64,000 nucleotides of DNA from Pseudomonadales bacterium (lineage in GTDB: Bacteria > Pseudomonadota > Gammaproteobacteria > Pseudomonadales > UBA7434): assembly GCA_028223755.1 (NCBI GenBank), contig JAOIUY010000003.1, forward strand, positions 1 to 64,000. The letters are read 5' to 3'. The notes below the pieces were generated by a model. It was not told where the DNA came from and ran no database searches. It worked only from the letters and a program-made list of their open reading frames with translations. Positions 8,776 to 18,095 of the stretch are shown here, in pieces. Position 1 is the first letter of the stretch. Every line of letters begins with the position of its first letter. A program made the translations under genes and the position numbers.

Positions 8776-9957
8776 ATGGCAGAAGAAGAGAACGGACAGG
8801 AAAAAACCGAAGACGCCACCCTCAAACGGCTTGAAAAAGCCAGAGAAGATGGGCAGGTGGCGCGATCGCGAGAGTTGGGTACAACCTTGTTGTTGATGAC
8901 GGGTGCTCTCTCGATTTTAATATTTGGTTCTAGTCTGGCGGACCGCCTTCAAGCGGTGATGAAAGCCAATTTTTCTTTTGATCGTCATGGCGCTATGGAT
9001 ACCTCCATGATGGCTGCCAAACTGGGTCATTCCCTTAGTAGTGTTTTTGATCTTGTGGGTCTTATCCTCTTTCTAATTATGATAGCCGGCGCTATTGGCG
9101 CCATTGGCGTGGGTGGATGGTTGGTTTCTGCTAAGCCTTTACAGCCAAAATTTAATCGACTTAATCCTTTGGAAGGTCTTAAACGAATGTTTTCTATGAA
9201 AGCATTAGTGGAGCTGTTTAAAGCATTAGCTAAATTTATTTTGGTTGCGGGCGTTGCCAGCTTAATTTTATTTCAAATGGAGAGTAATTTATTAGCGATA
9301 GGGCATGAGCCCTTAATTCCAGCGGTTAGTCATTCAACATGGATTATTATTTGGTCTGCTATAGGTATGAGTGCGGCAACGCTGATTATTGCTGCCATTG
9401 ATGTGCCTTTCCAAATCTACGATAACGCTCAAAAGTTGAAGATGACTAAACAGCAAGTCAAAGATGAGCATAAGGACTCGGAAGGCAAGCCGGAAGTGAA
9501 AAGTCGTATCCGTCAGATTCAACGTGAGTTGGCTCAATCTCGTATGATGGCGGCCATTCCTGACGCCGATGTAGTGATCACTAACCCTGAACACTTCTCG
9601 GTAGCGCTTAAATATGACAGTGATGGCGCTGGAGCACCCGTAGTGGTGGCAAAGGGTGCGGATGAAATTGCGATCAAAATTCGAGAAATTGCCAATGCTC
9701 ACGACATTCCTATTTTACGCTCGCCACCCTTAACGCGAGCGGTCTATTTTAGTACGGAGATTGATCAACAAATTCCGGCAAAACTTTATCTCGCTGTAGC
9801 GCAGGTGTTAGCTTATATCTACCAGCTCCGTGCGCGTCCTTCTGCCGCTAGGCCTGGGCCAAAACCAGTAGGGCCTATTCGTGATAGCTCGCTTGATAAT
9901 CAGTTGGACATTCCTAACGATCTTCAATTTGATGCCGAGGGTAATCTACCCGAATAA
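8776..9957 (+). CDS. flhB: Flagellar export switch protein FlhB
   Basis: A 393-residue protein with a charged N terminus (QEKTEDATLKRLEKAREDGQ), four membrane segments and a cytoplasmic domain that in the family cleaves itself between Asn and Pro of NPTH to switch export specificity. Here the motif is N270-P271-E272-H273, so Thr is replaced by Glu while the Asn-Pro bond and His are kept. The C terminus is Pro-rich and extended. Identity is certain from length, topology and neighbours; cleavage rate cannot be judged from sequence. Confidence 0.95.
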   Translation: MAEEENGQEKTEDATLKRLEKAREDGQVARSRELGTTLLLMTGALSILIFGSSLADRLQAVMKANFSFDRHGAMDTSMMAAKLGHSLSSVFDLVGLILFLIMIAGAIGAIGVGGWLVSAKPLQPKFNRLNPLEGLKRMFSMKALVELFKALAKFILVAGVASLILFQMESNLLAIGHEPLIPAVSHSTWIIIWSAIGMSAATLIIAAIDVPFQIYDNAQKLKMTKQQVKDEHKDSEGKPEVKSRIRQIQRELAQSRMMAAIPDADVVITNPEHFSVALKYDSDGAGAPVVVAKGADEIAIKIREIANAHDIPILRSPPLTRAVYFSTEIDQQIPAKLYLAVAQVLAYIYQLRARPSAARPGPKPVGPIRDSSLDNQLDIPNDLQFDAEGNLPE

Positions 9958-10075
9958 TGGCTGTCGTTATCTTAATTAACAATTCCCAATAATCGCCCAC
10001 ATTAACTACTCAAAAAAACAACGCATACGACATTTTTTCACGAAAGTTTGGCTTTCTTGTCGTTAATCATAAAAC

Positions 10076-10091
10076 TGGTTTGGTTCTTGCT
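10076..10091 (+). promoter_or_regulatory. Probable sigma-54-type promoter for flhA
   Basis: TGGTTTGGTTCTTGCT has GG (10077-10078) and GC (10089-10090) ten bases apart and a perfect TTGCT; the -24 block is TGGTTT rather than TGGCAC. The start would fall near 10102, about 75 bases before flhA. flhA is RpoN dependent in Pseudomonas. Confidence 0.45.
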
Positions 10092-10177
10092 ATTTATAAG
10101 TCTAAAGCCTCCGTAGCGTCAAAATAGTGTCGTATATATTGCTGCGGGTGAGTCTTACTTAAGCGAGAAACTAACCG

Positions 10178-12271
10178 GTGGCAGCAGAGCAAGCATTTCT
10201 AAGATTTAGTACCGCCGCACAGGGTAATGTTGGTGTGCCCTTGTTGTTGTTGACACTGCTCGGCATGATGACTTTGCCGGTTCCGCCATTTCTGCTCGAT
10301 ACCTTGTTTTCCTTTAATATTGCCTTGTCGATTGTTGTTCTTCTGGTTTCTGTCTATGCGCTTAGGCCGTTAGACTTTGCTGTTTTTCCCACCATTTTGC
10401 TGGTTGCCACGCTGCTTCGCCTAGCGCTAAACGTTGCCTCAACGCGGGTTGTGCTGTTGGAAGGTCACACCGGAGGTGATGCCGCAGGTAAAGTCATTCA
10501 ATCCTTTGGTGAAGTTGTGATCGGCGGCAACTATGCTGTGGGTCTGGTTGTGTTCCTGATTTTAATGATTATTAACTTTGTCGTGGTGACCAAAGGTGCA
10601 GGGCGTATCTCTGAAGTCAGCGCGCGTTTTACCTTGGATGCAATGCCTGGTAAGCAGATGGCGATTGATGCTGATTTGAATGCCGGTATTTTGACTCAAG
10701 AAGAAGCTAAGCTTCGTCGTCAGGAGGTTGGTAGCGAAGCTGACTTTTATGGCGCAATGGATGGTGCAAGTAAGTTTGTACGCGGTGATGCGATTGCAGG
10801 AATATTAATCTTAATGATTAATATTTTAGGCGGTATTGGTGTTGGCATGTTGCAGCATGATCTCGATTTTAGTCGTGCGATGGAAGTCTACACCTTGCTG
10901 ACCATTGGTGATGGCTTAGTTGCACAGATTCCCTCGCTATTACTTTCAACGGCAGCGGCGATTATGGTGACGCGCGTCAATAGTGAAAGTGATGTACGTG
11001 AGCAGGTAGTTGATCAGATGTTTACCTCGCCAAAAGCGCTTACGGTGGCGGCGGGTATTTTGGTGGTGATGGGTTTGATTCCTGGTATGCCACATTTTTC
11101 GTTTATTACGCTCGGCATCATTTGTGCAGCAGGTGCTTTTTTTATTCAGCGCAAAGTATTACTTGATGAGCAAGTCAGTGAAGATCAGTTGCGCGCTCAG
11201 GCTTTGATCGATGCGCAGCAAGCGCAATCCCCGAGCGGCGAACTCGGTTGGGATGATGTCGCTCCTGTCGATATTATTGGTCTTGAAGTCGGTTATCGTT
11301 TAATCCCGATGGTTGATAAAAATCAAACCGGCGAGTTGCTCGGACGTATTAAAGGCATTCGTAAAAAACTCTCACAAGAGATTGGTTTTCTCGTGCCGGC
11401 TGTTCATATCCGTGACAACCTTGAGCTGCCACCCAATGGCTATCGCATATCCTTAATGGGTGTCACACTTGCTGAATCAGAAGTTCATCCAGATAGACAT
11501 ATGGCGATCAATCCGGGGCAGGTATTCGGAAATATTGAAGGCTTACCCGTTAAGGATCCAGCGTTTGGACTGGATGCGGTTTGGATCGATAACGCGATTA
11601 AAGATCATGCACAAAGTCTAGGTTACACGGTGGTCGATGCGAGCACAGTAGTGGCTACGCATATGAATACCTTATTACAAAAACATGTTCATGAGCTTTT
11701 AGGTCATGAAGAAGCTCAGCAGATGATTGACCGCTTAGCACGTTACTCACCGAAGTTGGTCGATACTTTGGTCCCCGATACAATCAGTATGAGTGTATTG
11801 TTAAAAGTGCTTAAAGGTTTACTGGCAGAGCAATTACCGGTCCGTGATTTTAGAACCATTGCTGAGGCGCTCGTCGCTAATGCAGCTGTCAATCAAGAGC
11901 CTGCGCAGCTCATTGAAGCTGTTAGGGTTGCTTTATCACGATCCATTGTTCAAGAGATTTACGGCAGTAGTAATAATTTATCGGTATTTACTTTAGCACC
12001 TGCAATGGAGCAGATGCTTATGAAGCCTTCGGCAGCCGGTGGCGCAGATGTCACATTAGAGCCGGGACTGGCTGAACAGTTACAGCGCTCGATTAGTGAA
12101 ACAGCTCAGGCCCAAGAATTAAAAGGTACACCGGCGGTATTGTTAGTGCCGGGGCCGCTGCGACCCATACTCGCGAAGTTTGTTCGCTTTAGCAGTCACC
12201 CTTTACATGTACTTTCTTACAACGAAATTCCAGATGATAAGCAAGTCACTATTGAAGCCACAGTCGGTTAA
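10178..12271 (+). CDS. flhA: Flagellar export apparatus protein FlhA
   Basis: A 697-residue protein starting with GTG. Eight N-terminal membrane segments are followed by the FHIPEP linker region (RISEVSARFTLDAMPGKQMA) and a large cytoplasmic domain that forms the nonameric substrate-docking ring. Length is standard. It starts the flhA-flhF-flhG-fliA set. Confidence 0.96.
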   Translation: MAAEQAFLRFSTAAQGNVGVPLLLLTLLGMMTLPVPPFLLDTLFSFNIALSIVVLLVSVYALRPLDFAVFPTILLVATLLRLALNVASTRVVLLEGHTGGDAAGKVIQSFGEVVIGGNYAVGLVVFLILMIINFVVVTKGAGRISEVSARFTLDAMPGKQMAIDADLNAGILTQEEAKLRRQEVGSEADFYGAMDGASKFVRGDAIAGILILMINILGGIGVGMLQHDLDFSRAMEVYTLLTIGDGLVAQIPSLLLSTAAAIMVTRVNSESDVREQVVDQMFTSPKALTVAAGILVVMGLIPGMPHFSFITLGIICAAGAFFIQRKVLLDEQVSEDQLRAQALIDAQQAQSPSGELGWDDVAPVDIIGLEVGYRLIPMVDKNQTGELLGRIKGIRKKLSQEIGFLVPAVHIRDNLELPPNGYRISLMGVTLAESEVHPDRHMAINPGQVFGNIEGLPVKDPAFGLDAVWIDNAIKDHAQSLGYTVVDASTVVATHMNTLLQKHVHELLGHEEAQQMIDRLARYSPKLVDTLVPDTISMSVLLKVLKGLLAEQLPVRDFRTIAEALVANAAVNQEPAQLIEAVRVALSRSIVQEIYGSSNNLSVFTLAPAMEQMLMKPSAAGGADVTLEPGLAEQLQRSISETAQAQELKGTPAVLLVPGPLRPILAKFVRFSSHPLHVLSYNEIPDDKQVTIEATVG

Positions 12272-12317
12272 AGCAGTTTTTTAAAACAGTTAGTTAATAT
12301 TTTAAGAGGGTTTTAGG

Positions 12318-13679
12318 ATGCAATTACAGAGCGCTAAGGAACAAAGGATTATAGCTCCTGATATGAGTCGGGCATTGCGTAAGTTAAGTGATGAGCTGGG
12401 CCCTGATGCTGTTCTATTATCATCAAGAAAACTACCCAATGGCGTAGAGATTATTGCCTTGCCCGCCGGCGCTAAACCTTCAAGCGAAGATTTTTCAGCA
12501 TTGCATAGTGATCGCAGAAGTGGCGATCGTCGTGCTAAAGATCGACGCTCTAATCCTTCATCGCGGACGGTATCCGTTAACGATAATTCTGAGTTGTCTG
12601 ATGCGGTTGGTAATGCTCGCAGTGGTGCTAATCACGAGAATAAGGTGCATTCGGCTGCATCGCGTTTAGCGCAGAGCATTGGTGAATTAAAATCACCGTT
12701 TAGTGATACCTCGGCATTTGAAAACTTGCAGCAAGAGTTGCAAGAAGTTAAACAAATGCTAGAAGCAAAAATGGCGACACCAAAAACGGCAGATCCCATT
12801 ATGCCGAACCCTGTGCAATACACTTTAATTAATCGTTTATTAGATATAGGTCTGCCGTTGGCGTTTGCAAGAACGTTATCTGATGGCCTTGATGTTTATC
12901 GTGATATGAACAGTAACCTAGATAATCAAACAGCCGTTGATCAAGCATGGCAGGTTTGTTTGCGTCGTGTTGAAGCCATGATTCCATTAGCTAACGATGA
13001 TATTGTTGCTGAAGGTGGTGTTATTGCTTTTGCGGGTCCTTGTGGTGCAGGAAAGTCATCGGCTATTTCAAAGTTGGCAACACGTTGGTTACTTGAGCAC
13101 TCAGCTAAAGATATAGCTATTATTTCCCATGACGCTGCTAGCGAAGCGGGCGCTGGAAGAATGAGTCGCTTTTCTTCAATGACCGGAATTCCTGTTTTTT
13201 ATGTCGACAAGAAAAACCCTTTAGCGGATCGTTTGGCGCAGTGTGCTAAGTGTCGTTTAGTGTTAATTGATACGGTGAGTTTGTCAGCAGAGAATCCTTC
13301 AGCTCAGCAACACTTAGATAAGCTCTCTCTATTAAGCCATGTTAAGACCTTAACCGTTTTACCGGCTACAGGTGATCGACGATGGATTACACGAGCGATT
13401 AATACCTATCGTCAGGCCAATAGTGTGGGCTGTGTATTAACACATATGGATCAAGTGGACTCATTAGGTGAGTTGTTAACCGTGTTACTGGCAGAAAAGG
13501 TCACCATAAACTACTTGAGTGACGGCGGCTTATTGCCTAAGTATATTCAGATACCGCAGCGAGCTTTGCTGATGCAAAAGCTGTTTAAGCGCGATGGAAT
13601 GGATGAAAATGAGGATTATGTGGCAGTGCCGACAGTCAAAGTGAACTCAGAGGATGAAACTACGTTAGCATCTGGATAG
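12318..13679 (+). CDS. flhF: Flagellar placement GTPase FlhF, divergent
   Basis: A 453-residue SRP-type GTPase homologue by position and N-terminal B domain (residues 1-60, DAVLLSSRKLPNGVEIIALP). The NG domain is altered: the P loop is GPCGAGKSS (240-248) where the family has GPTGVGKTT; the DTYRIGA loop is replaced by SHDAASEAGA (270-279); the G3 motif is LIDTVS (316-321) instead of DTAG; and the G4 motif is THMDQ (375-379) instead of TKLD. FlhF recruits the first flagellar parts to the pole. GTP binding may persist through Lys246, but hydrolysis and guanine specificity are doubtful. Confidence 0.85.
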   Translation: MQLQSAKEQRIIAPDMSRALRKLSDELGPDAVLLSSRKLPNGVEIIALPAGAKPSSEDFSALHSDRRSGDRRAKDRRSNPSSRTVSVNDNSELSDAVGNARSGANHENKVHSAASRLAQSIGELKSPFSDTSAFENLQQELQEVKQMLEAKMATPKTADPIMPNPVQYTLINRLLDIGLPLAFARTLSDGLDVYRDMNSNLDNQTAVDQAWQVCLRRVEAMIPLANDDIVAEGGVIAFAGPCGAGKSSAISKLATRWLLEHSAKDIAIISHDAASEAGAGRMSRFSSMTGIPVFYVDKKNPLADRLAQCAKCRLVLIDTVSLSAENPSAQQHLDKLSLLSHVKTLTVLPATGDRRWITRAINTYRQANSVGCVLTHMDQVDSLGELLTVLLAEKVTINYLSDGGLLPKYIQIPQRALLMQKLFKRDGMDENEDYVAVPTVKVNSEDETTLASG

Positions 13680-13725
13680 AATCTAACGCATTATTGGTTT
13701 TTTATTTTTTATATTGGGATAGACA

Positions 13726-14577
13726 TTGGTTAATCAAACAAAGGTTGCAGGCGCGCCATCTGATAAGCATTTTGTTCGCGTAGTTGCTGTTACGGGTGGA
13801 AAGGGCGGCGTGGGAAAAACTAATGTCTCCATTAATTTGAGTATTGCCCTGTCGCAACGAGAGCAGCGAGTGCTATTGCTAGATGCCGATTTAGGCTTAG
13901 CGAATATAGATGTATTGTTAGGTTTAAAGCCTGAGCGCAATTTAGAAGATGTTTATGCGGGCGAGTGCGAATTATCCGATGTCATTATTGATGGGCCGCA
14001 GGGCATTCGTATTATTCCAGCGAGTTCGGGTACGCAATCCATGGTGCAGTTAGGCCATCAGCAGCATGCAGGCTTAATTCATGCCTTTAGTGAAATGTCA
14101 GATGACATTGATGTGTTAGTTGTAGATACCGCGGCGGGTATTTCAGACTCGGTGATTAATTTTATTCGTGCGGCTCAAGAAGTACTCGTCGTTGTTTGTG
14201 ATGAACCTTCTTCGATTACTGATGCCTATGCACTGATGAAGTTGTTAAATCGTGATTATGGCGTTGATGCATTTCGTATTGTTGCCAACCAAACACGATC
14301 AGAAAAAGAAGGGCGGGCGCTTTACCAGCGCTTGTTGTCAACGACAGACCGTTTTCTAGATGTGATGTTGCGTTATGAAGGTGAAGTGCCTTACGACGAT
14401 TCAGTGCGCAAGGCTGTTCGTAAACAAAGAGCCGTAATGGATGCTTATCCTAAATCTGATGCATCAAAAGCGTTTAATCGTTTAGCAGATCAATTACTAA
14501 AGTGGCCGGTAACATCGGCACCCAGTGGTCATTTAGAGTTTTTTGTAGAGCAGTTGGTTGAAGGAATTAATGGCTAG
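13726..14577 (+). CDS. flhG: Flagellar number regulator FlhG (FleN), MinD-like ATPase
   Basis: A 283-residue MinD-type ATPase with TTG start. The deviant Walker A is GGKGGVGKTN (residues 25-34), followed by LLDADLGLANIDVLLGL and VVDTAAGISDSV. It closely follows the Pseudomonas FleN pattern to the C-terminal GHLEFFVEQLV. The family limits flagella to one per pole by restraining FleQ and stimulating FlhF. It has normal motifs, in contrast with the divergent FlhF beside it. Confidence 0.95.
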   Translation: MVNQTKVAGAPSDKHFVRVVAVTGGKGGVGKTNVSINLSIALSQREQRVLLLDADLGLANIDVLLGLKPERNLEDVYAGECELSDVIIDGPQGIRIIPASSGTQSMVQLGHQQHAGLIHAFSEMSDDIDVLVVDTAAGISDSVINFIRAAQEVLVVVCDEPSSITDAYALMKLLNRDYGVDAFRIVANQTRSEKEGRALYQRLLSTTDRFLDVMLRYEGEVPYDDSVRKAVRKQRAVMDAYPKSDASKAFNRLADQLLKWPVTSAPSGHLEFFVEQLVEGING

Positions 14578-14712
14578 TTTTTTTAAGACTGGTTTTTTTA
14601 AAAGGGTATTTATAAAAAGGTGGTTATGAATGGGTAATACTCAAGGGCTTATAACAATTATATTCTCTCTACTGAATGTCTTGCGTTTTAATTAAGCACA
14701 TTCTTTTTGTTT

Positions 14713-15468
14713 ATGCCAAACTCAACTCAACCTTACAGTGATAGCGAAGCCAGTCGTCAGGCAGAGAGCATGTTGCTGGTTGAACAGCATTCACCGCTTG
14801 TTAAGCGGATTGCCTATCACTTGCTTGCACGATTGCCTGACAGTGTCCAAGTTGATGATCTCATCCAGTCCGGTTTAGAAGGACTTCTAGAAGCTGCCAA
14901 TAACTATGACATGAGTAAAGGTGCAAGTTTTGAAACCTTTGCCGGTATTCGTATACGTGGCGCTATGCTCGACGAAATGCGTCGAGGTGATTGGTCACCA
15001 CGCTCCTTGCATCGAAACGCCCGCAGGCTTGCAGAGCAAAGTCTTCAGCTGGAGCGGCAACTTGAGCGTGCACCGACTGATACTGAGTTGGCATCAGCTC
15101 TCCAGGTTAGCTTGGAAGAGTATCGTGACATGTCACGAAATACGATGAGTGCTCGATTGTGTAGCTTCGATGAAGTTGTTAGCACCGCCAATGGTGATGG
15201 TGCCAATGACAAAACTATGACGCGCTCGGCATTGTATGCAGATACTGCAGACGGTCCCGATCGTTTGATAGAAGATAATGATCAGCGTTTTCAGGTGTCC
15301 GAGGCGATAAAAGCACTGCCTGAGCGTGATCAATTATTACTCAGCTTGTACTACAACGAAGAGCTGAATCTTAAAGAGATTGGTTTAGTGCTGGGCGTGA
15401 GTGAATCACGTGTTAGTCAGCTGCATAGCCAAGCAGCCCTTAAATTACGCAGTAAACTTCTTGATTAA
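14713..15468 (+). CDS. fliA: Flagellar sigma factor FliA (sigma-28)
   Basis: A 251-residue sigma factor with region 2 (VDDLIQSGLEGLLEAANNYD), region 3 (DEMRRGDWSPRSL) and region 4 helix-turn-helix (LNLKEIGLVLGVSESRVSQLHSQA). It transcribes late flagellar genes. ATG 14713 is preferred to TTG 14707; no good ribosome binding site is seen for either. In related genomes cheY follows; here an unknown gene does. Confidence 0.95.
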   Translation: MPNSTQPYSDSEASRQAESMLLVEQHSPLVKRIAYHLLARLPDSVQVDDLIQSGLEGLLEAANNYDMSKGASFETFAGIRIRGAMLDEMRRGDWSPRSLHRNARRLAEQSLQLERQLERAPTDTELASALQVSLEEYRDMSRNTMSARLCSFDEVVSTANGDGANDKTMTRSALYADTADGPDRLIEDNDQRFQVSEAIKALPERDQLLLSLYYNEELNLKEIGLVLGVSESRVSQLHSQAALKLRSKLLD

Positions 15469-15660
15469 CCTCTAATAAATACACCCCTATCAGCAATTTA
15501 TTGCCTTTCTCGACTGGCTAGATGCCAAGCTTCTTCTAGACTAAACCTTATAATCACTCGTTTTTGAGTCTCAGATCACCTTGCGATCGGCTTTTAGAGT
15601 GTTTTTTGATCAACAGGTTTGGTAGGGATATCAGCAGTTTAAGAGGTAGGTTTCGATAAT

Positions 15661-16239
15661 ATGGATGAGTCAGTCACACAGGCCGATCATTGGCATCGCA
15701 GTCAGCTTAACCGTCAGCTTCAAAGGCTGGTGCGTGCTGTGGCGGTGCTGGGTTATTGTCGCCGAAGTGATGCAATCGACACTGTGGCTGAGTCAATCAC
15801 CGACGTTGAGCAGACATTAACTGTGCTGAGCGCCAGTCCTTCATCAGTAACCGATTATCTTCAGCAGATTGAGTCATCCTCTCAATCTGAGAGCCAGCGC
15901 CTGTTAATTGAGGCCCACACATTACTTTCGCAAGCACGCTCATTGATTAATATGCGGACACAGGCGCGTTTTGATGATTTGAATGTGGTTGAGATGCGCG
16001 GTAATCATGCTGATTTAGCTGACGCAGCTTTTGAGCGCATGCTAGCAGCCAGTGATACAGCGAGTATTTATTCTTCGACAGTGGCAACAGAGCATCTTTG
16101 CTTTGCTCCTGACCAAGCGAATGATGCGCCGGATAAATCATTAGAAAAGCCACTCACCAATAGCAAAAATAAACGTGTAACGACCAAGCTTAAATTGGTT
16201 ATTAATAATAGCGATTCATCAGATCCTCAACGCGGATAA
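15661..16239 (+). CDS. Unrecognised 192-residue protein in the place of the che genes
   Basis: I do not recognise this protein. It is soluble, has no signal peptide, and its first 105 residues are predicted helical with heptad-like stretches (RQLQRLVRAVAVLGY; LLIEAHTLLSQARSLI). The last 60 residues are polar and end in a basic strand (KRVTTKLKLVI). The gene sits 192 bases after fliA and 9 before motC, so it is probably co-transcribed with motCD. The helical bundle with a disordered tail recalls FlgN/FliT chaperones or a CheZ-like phosphatase, but the CheZ catalytic motif is not visible. Function unknown. Confidence 0.75.
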   Translation: MDESVTQADHWHRSQLNRQLQRLVRAVAVLGYCRRSDAIDTVAESITDVEQTLTVLSASPSSVTDYLQQIESSSQSESQRLLIEAHTLLSQARSLINMRTQARFDDLNVVEMRGNHADLADAAFERMLAASDTASIYSSTVATEHLCFAPDQANDAPDKSLEKPLTNSKNKRVTTKLKLVINNSDSSDPQRG

Positions 16240-16248
16240 AAATAATAC

Positions 16249-16995
16249 GTGGATATTCTTAGTCTAATAGGCGTCGTTCTTGGGTTTGCTGCCATTATTG
16301 GTGGTAACTTTCTTGAGGGTGGTCATGTTAACGCTTTGGTTAATGGGCCTGCTGCACTCATAGTGATTGGCGGTACATTGGGCGCTGCTGCACTACAGAC
16401 GCCTAAGTCGATTTTCGTTCGTGCTATGCGAATGTTTATTTGGGTGTTCAATCCGCCTAAGGATGACTTTGATGTTTCGCTTAGAAAAATCCTAGACTGG
16501 GCTAGCACGGCTCGACGTAACGGCTTGCTAGGCCTTGAAAAGATTGCCGCTAATGAACCTAATCAGTATGCCAGAAAGGGTTTGCAGTTATTAGTTGATG
16601 GTAAAGAGCCAGAACAAATCCGAGTTTATATGGAGTTGGAGTTAACCAGCCGAGAACGTCGCAATCTTGAAGCGGCAAAAGTCTACGATGCCATGGGTGG
16701 TTATGCGCCGACGATTGGTATCATCGGTGCGGTAATGGGTTTGATCCATGTTATGGGTAATCTTGCTGACCCGAGTATGCTCGGCAGTGGTATTGCGGTT
16801 GCCTTTGTATCAACTATTTATGGTGTTGGTGTCGCTAATTTATTTTTTATACCTATCGCGAATAAGTTGCGCGCTTATGCAAGGCATGAATCGCATGTTA
16901 GAGAGATGTTGATTGAAGGTTTGTTAGCAATTTCTGAAGGTGAAAATCCACGATCGATTGGTGAGAAATTAAAAGGTTTTTACGAAGACGCCTGA
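16249..16995 (+). CDS. motC: Flagellar motor stator protein MotC (MotA family)
   Basis: A 248-residue protein, GTG start, with four membrane segments, the MotA/TolQ/ExbB domain (GGYAPTIGIIGAVMGLIHVM) and a cytoplasmic loop between segments 2 and 3. It pairs with MotD as the second, swarming-type proton stator of Pseudomonas-like bacteria. Ten bases separate it from the unknown gene upstream. Confidence 0.94.
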   Translation: MDILSLIGVVLGFAAIIGGNFLEGGHVNALVNGPAALIVIGGTLGAAALQTPKSIFVRAMRMFIWVFNPPKDDFDVSLRKILDWASTARRNGLLGLEKIAANEPNQYARKGLQLLVDGKEPEQIRVYMELELTSRERRNLEAAKVYDAMGGYAPTIGIIGAVMGLIHVMGNLADPSMLGSGIAVAFVSTIYGVGVANLFFIPIANKLRAYARHESHVREMLIEGLLAISEGENPRSIGEKLKGFYEDA

Positions 16996-17075
16996 TTTTA
17001 TAAGAATAAAAAAACACAAAAATTAAAAGGGTTTTTAGGAGCGTGTTATGTGCAGTCAAATAGGTCAGATTCAAC

Positions 17076-18095
17076 TTGCGTAGGTTAGCTTATCAAAGTG
17101 GCTATCGCTCGCTTTCGCGTTCCGATGCTCATGAGGCTGATGATACGGTTAATCACGATCGTTGGTTGGTGTCTTATGCTGACTTTATGACGTTGTTAAT
17201 GGCGTTCTTTGTCGTTATGTATTCAATCTCTCAAGTCTCTGAAGAGAAGTATCGCGTTTTAACCGAGACTTTTAGTGAGGCCTTTAACCTTTCTGGCTAT
17301 TCTGATGCCTTTCCTGTTACTGATAGTACTTCGGGCAATGATGCTAACGAAGTGCCTACGTTCTTTGCGCGAATTACCGAGCAGCTAGATAAAAGCTTTG
17401 AGTCCTTAATTGAAGATGAGTTTATTACCGTAAAAGGTGATGAGCGCTGGCTGCAGATTGAATTGCAATCGGCCATTTTATTTGGCAGTGGCGGGGCTAT
17501 TTTAAGTCCTGCTGCCGAGGCGATTATCGGTGAGCTGAGTTCGGCGATGTCGTCATATAATAATGTTATAAGGGTTGAAGGTTTTACTGATAATGTGCCG
17601 ATAAAAAATCGTCTTTTTAACTCCAACTGGGAGCTCTCAACGGCGCGAGCGACCGCTGTAGTTCGGCTTATGGAGTCGCAGGGTGTCAATCCTCATCGAT
17701 TAGCGGCAGTGGGTTATGGTGAGCATCAGCCGATTGCCAGTAACCAAACTGAAGCGGGTCGAGCACGGAATCGTCGTATTGTGTTGATGGTTTCTACTCG
17801 CGAAGAGCTAAGACCTAATGCATCGCAAATTGACAATGTTTCTACAGAGCTGTCGAGCCCACAAGATGTTGAGTCCGTTAAAGGGCTTGAGAAGAGTGCT
17901 AGAGAGCAGGCTGAGGCTTGGTTAAAGCGTTTGCGTAAGCCTGTGAGTAGTGAGAATAGTCAGCTAGATATCAATAGTACTATTGATAGAGATTCAGCTT
18001 CTGGTCCCGAAGAGCCGTCGGCTAATACGGTAGAAGGTGTTAAGCAGGTTGAGCTTGAGAACGGTGCAATTCTGTTTACTCGAGATGGTGGTTAA
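17076..18095 (+). CDS. motD: Flagellar motor stator protein MotD (MotB family)
   Basis: A 339-residue protein from TTG 17076, preceded by AGGT. The single membrane helix (residues about 30-52) carries the proton-binding Asp in SYADFMTLLMAFFVVMYS. The OmpA-like peptidoglycan-binding domain covers about 130-245 (EGFTDNVPIKN, AVGYGEHQPIASN, GRARNRRI). The last 90 residues are a polar tail longer than in E. coli MotB. It anchors the stator to the cell wall. Confidence 0.93.
   Translation: MRRLAYQSGYRSLSRSDAHEADDTVNHDRWLVSYADFMTLLMAFFVVMYSISQVSEEKYRVLTETFSEAFNLSGYSDAFPVTDSTSGNDANEVPTFFARITEQLDKSFESLIEDEFITVKGDERWLQIELQSAILFGSGGAILSPAAEAIIGELSSAMSSYNNVIRVEGFTDNVPIKNRLFNSNWELSTARATAVVRLMESQGVNPHRLAAVGYGEHQPIASNQTEAGRARNRRIVLMVSTREELRPNASQIDNVSTELSSPQDVESVKGLEKSAREQAEAWLKRLRKPVSSENSQLDINSTIDRDSASGPEEPSANTVEGVKQVELENGAILFTRDGG

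Noticed and set aside
17297-17689. A 130-residue minus-strand frame opposite motD
   Set aside because: It is Ser-rich antisense of the OmpA domain; motD codon pattern and motifs are clear.
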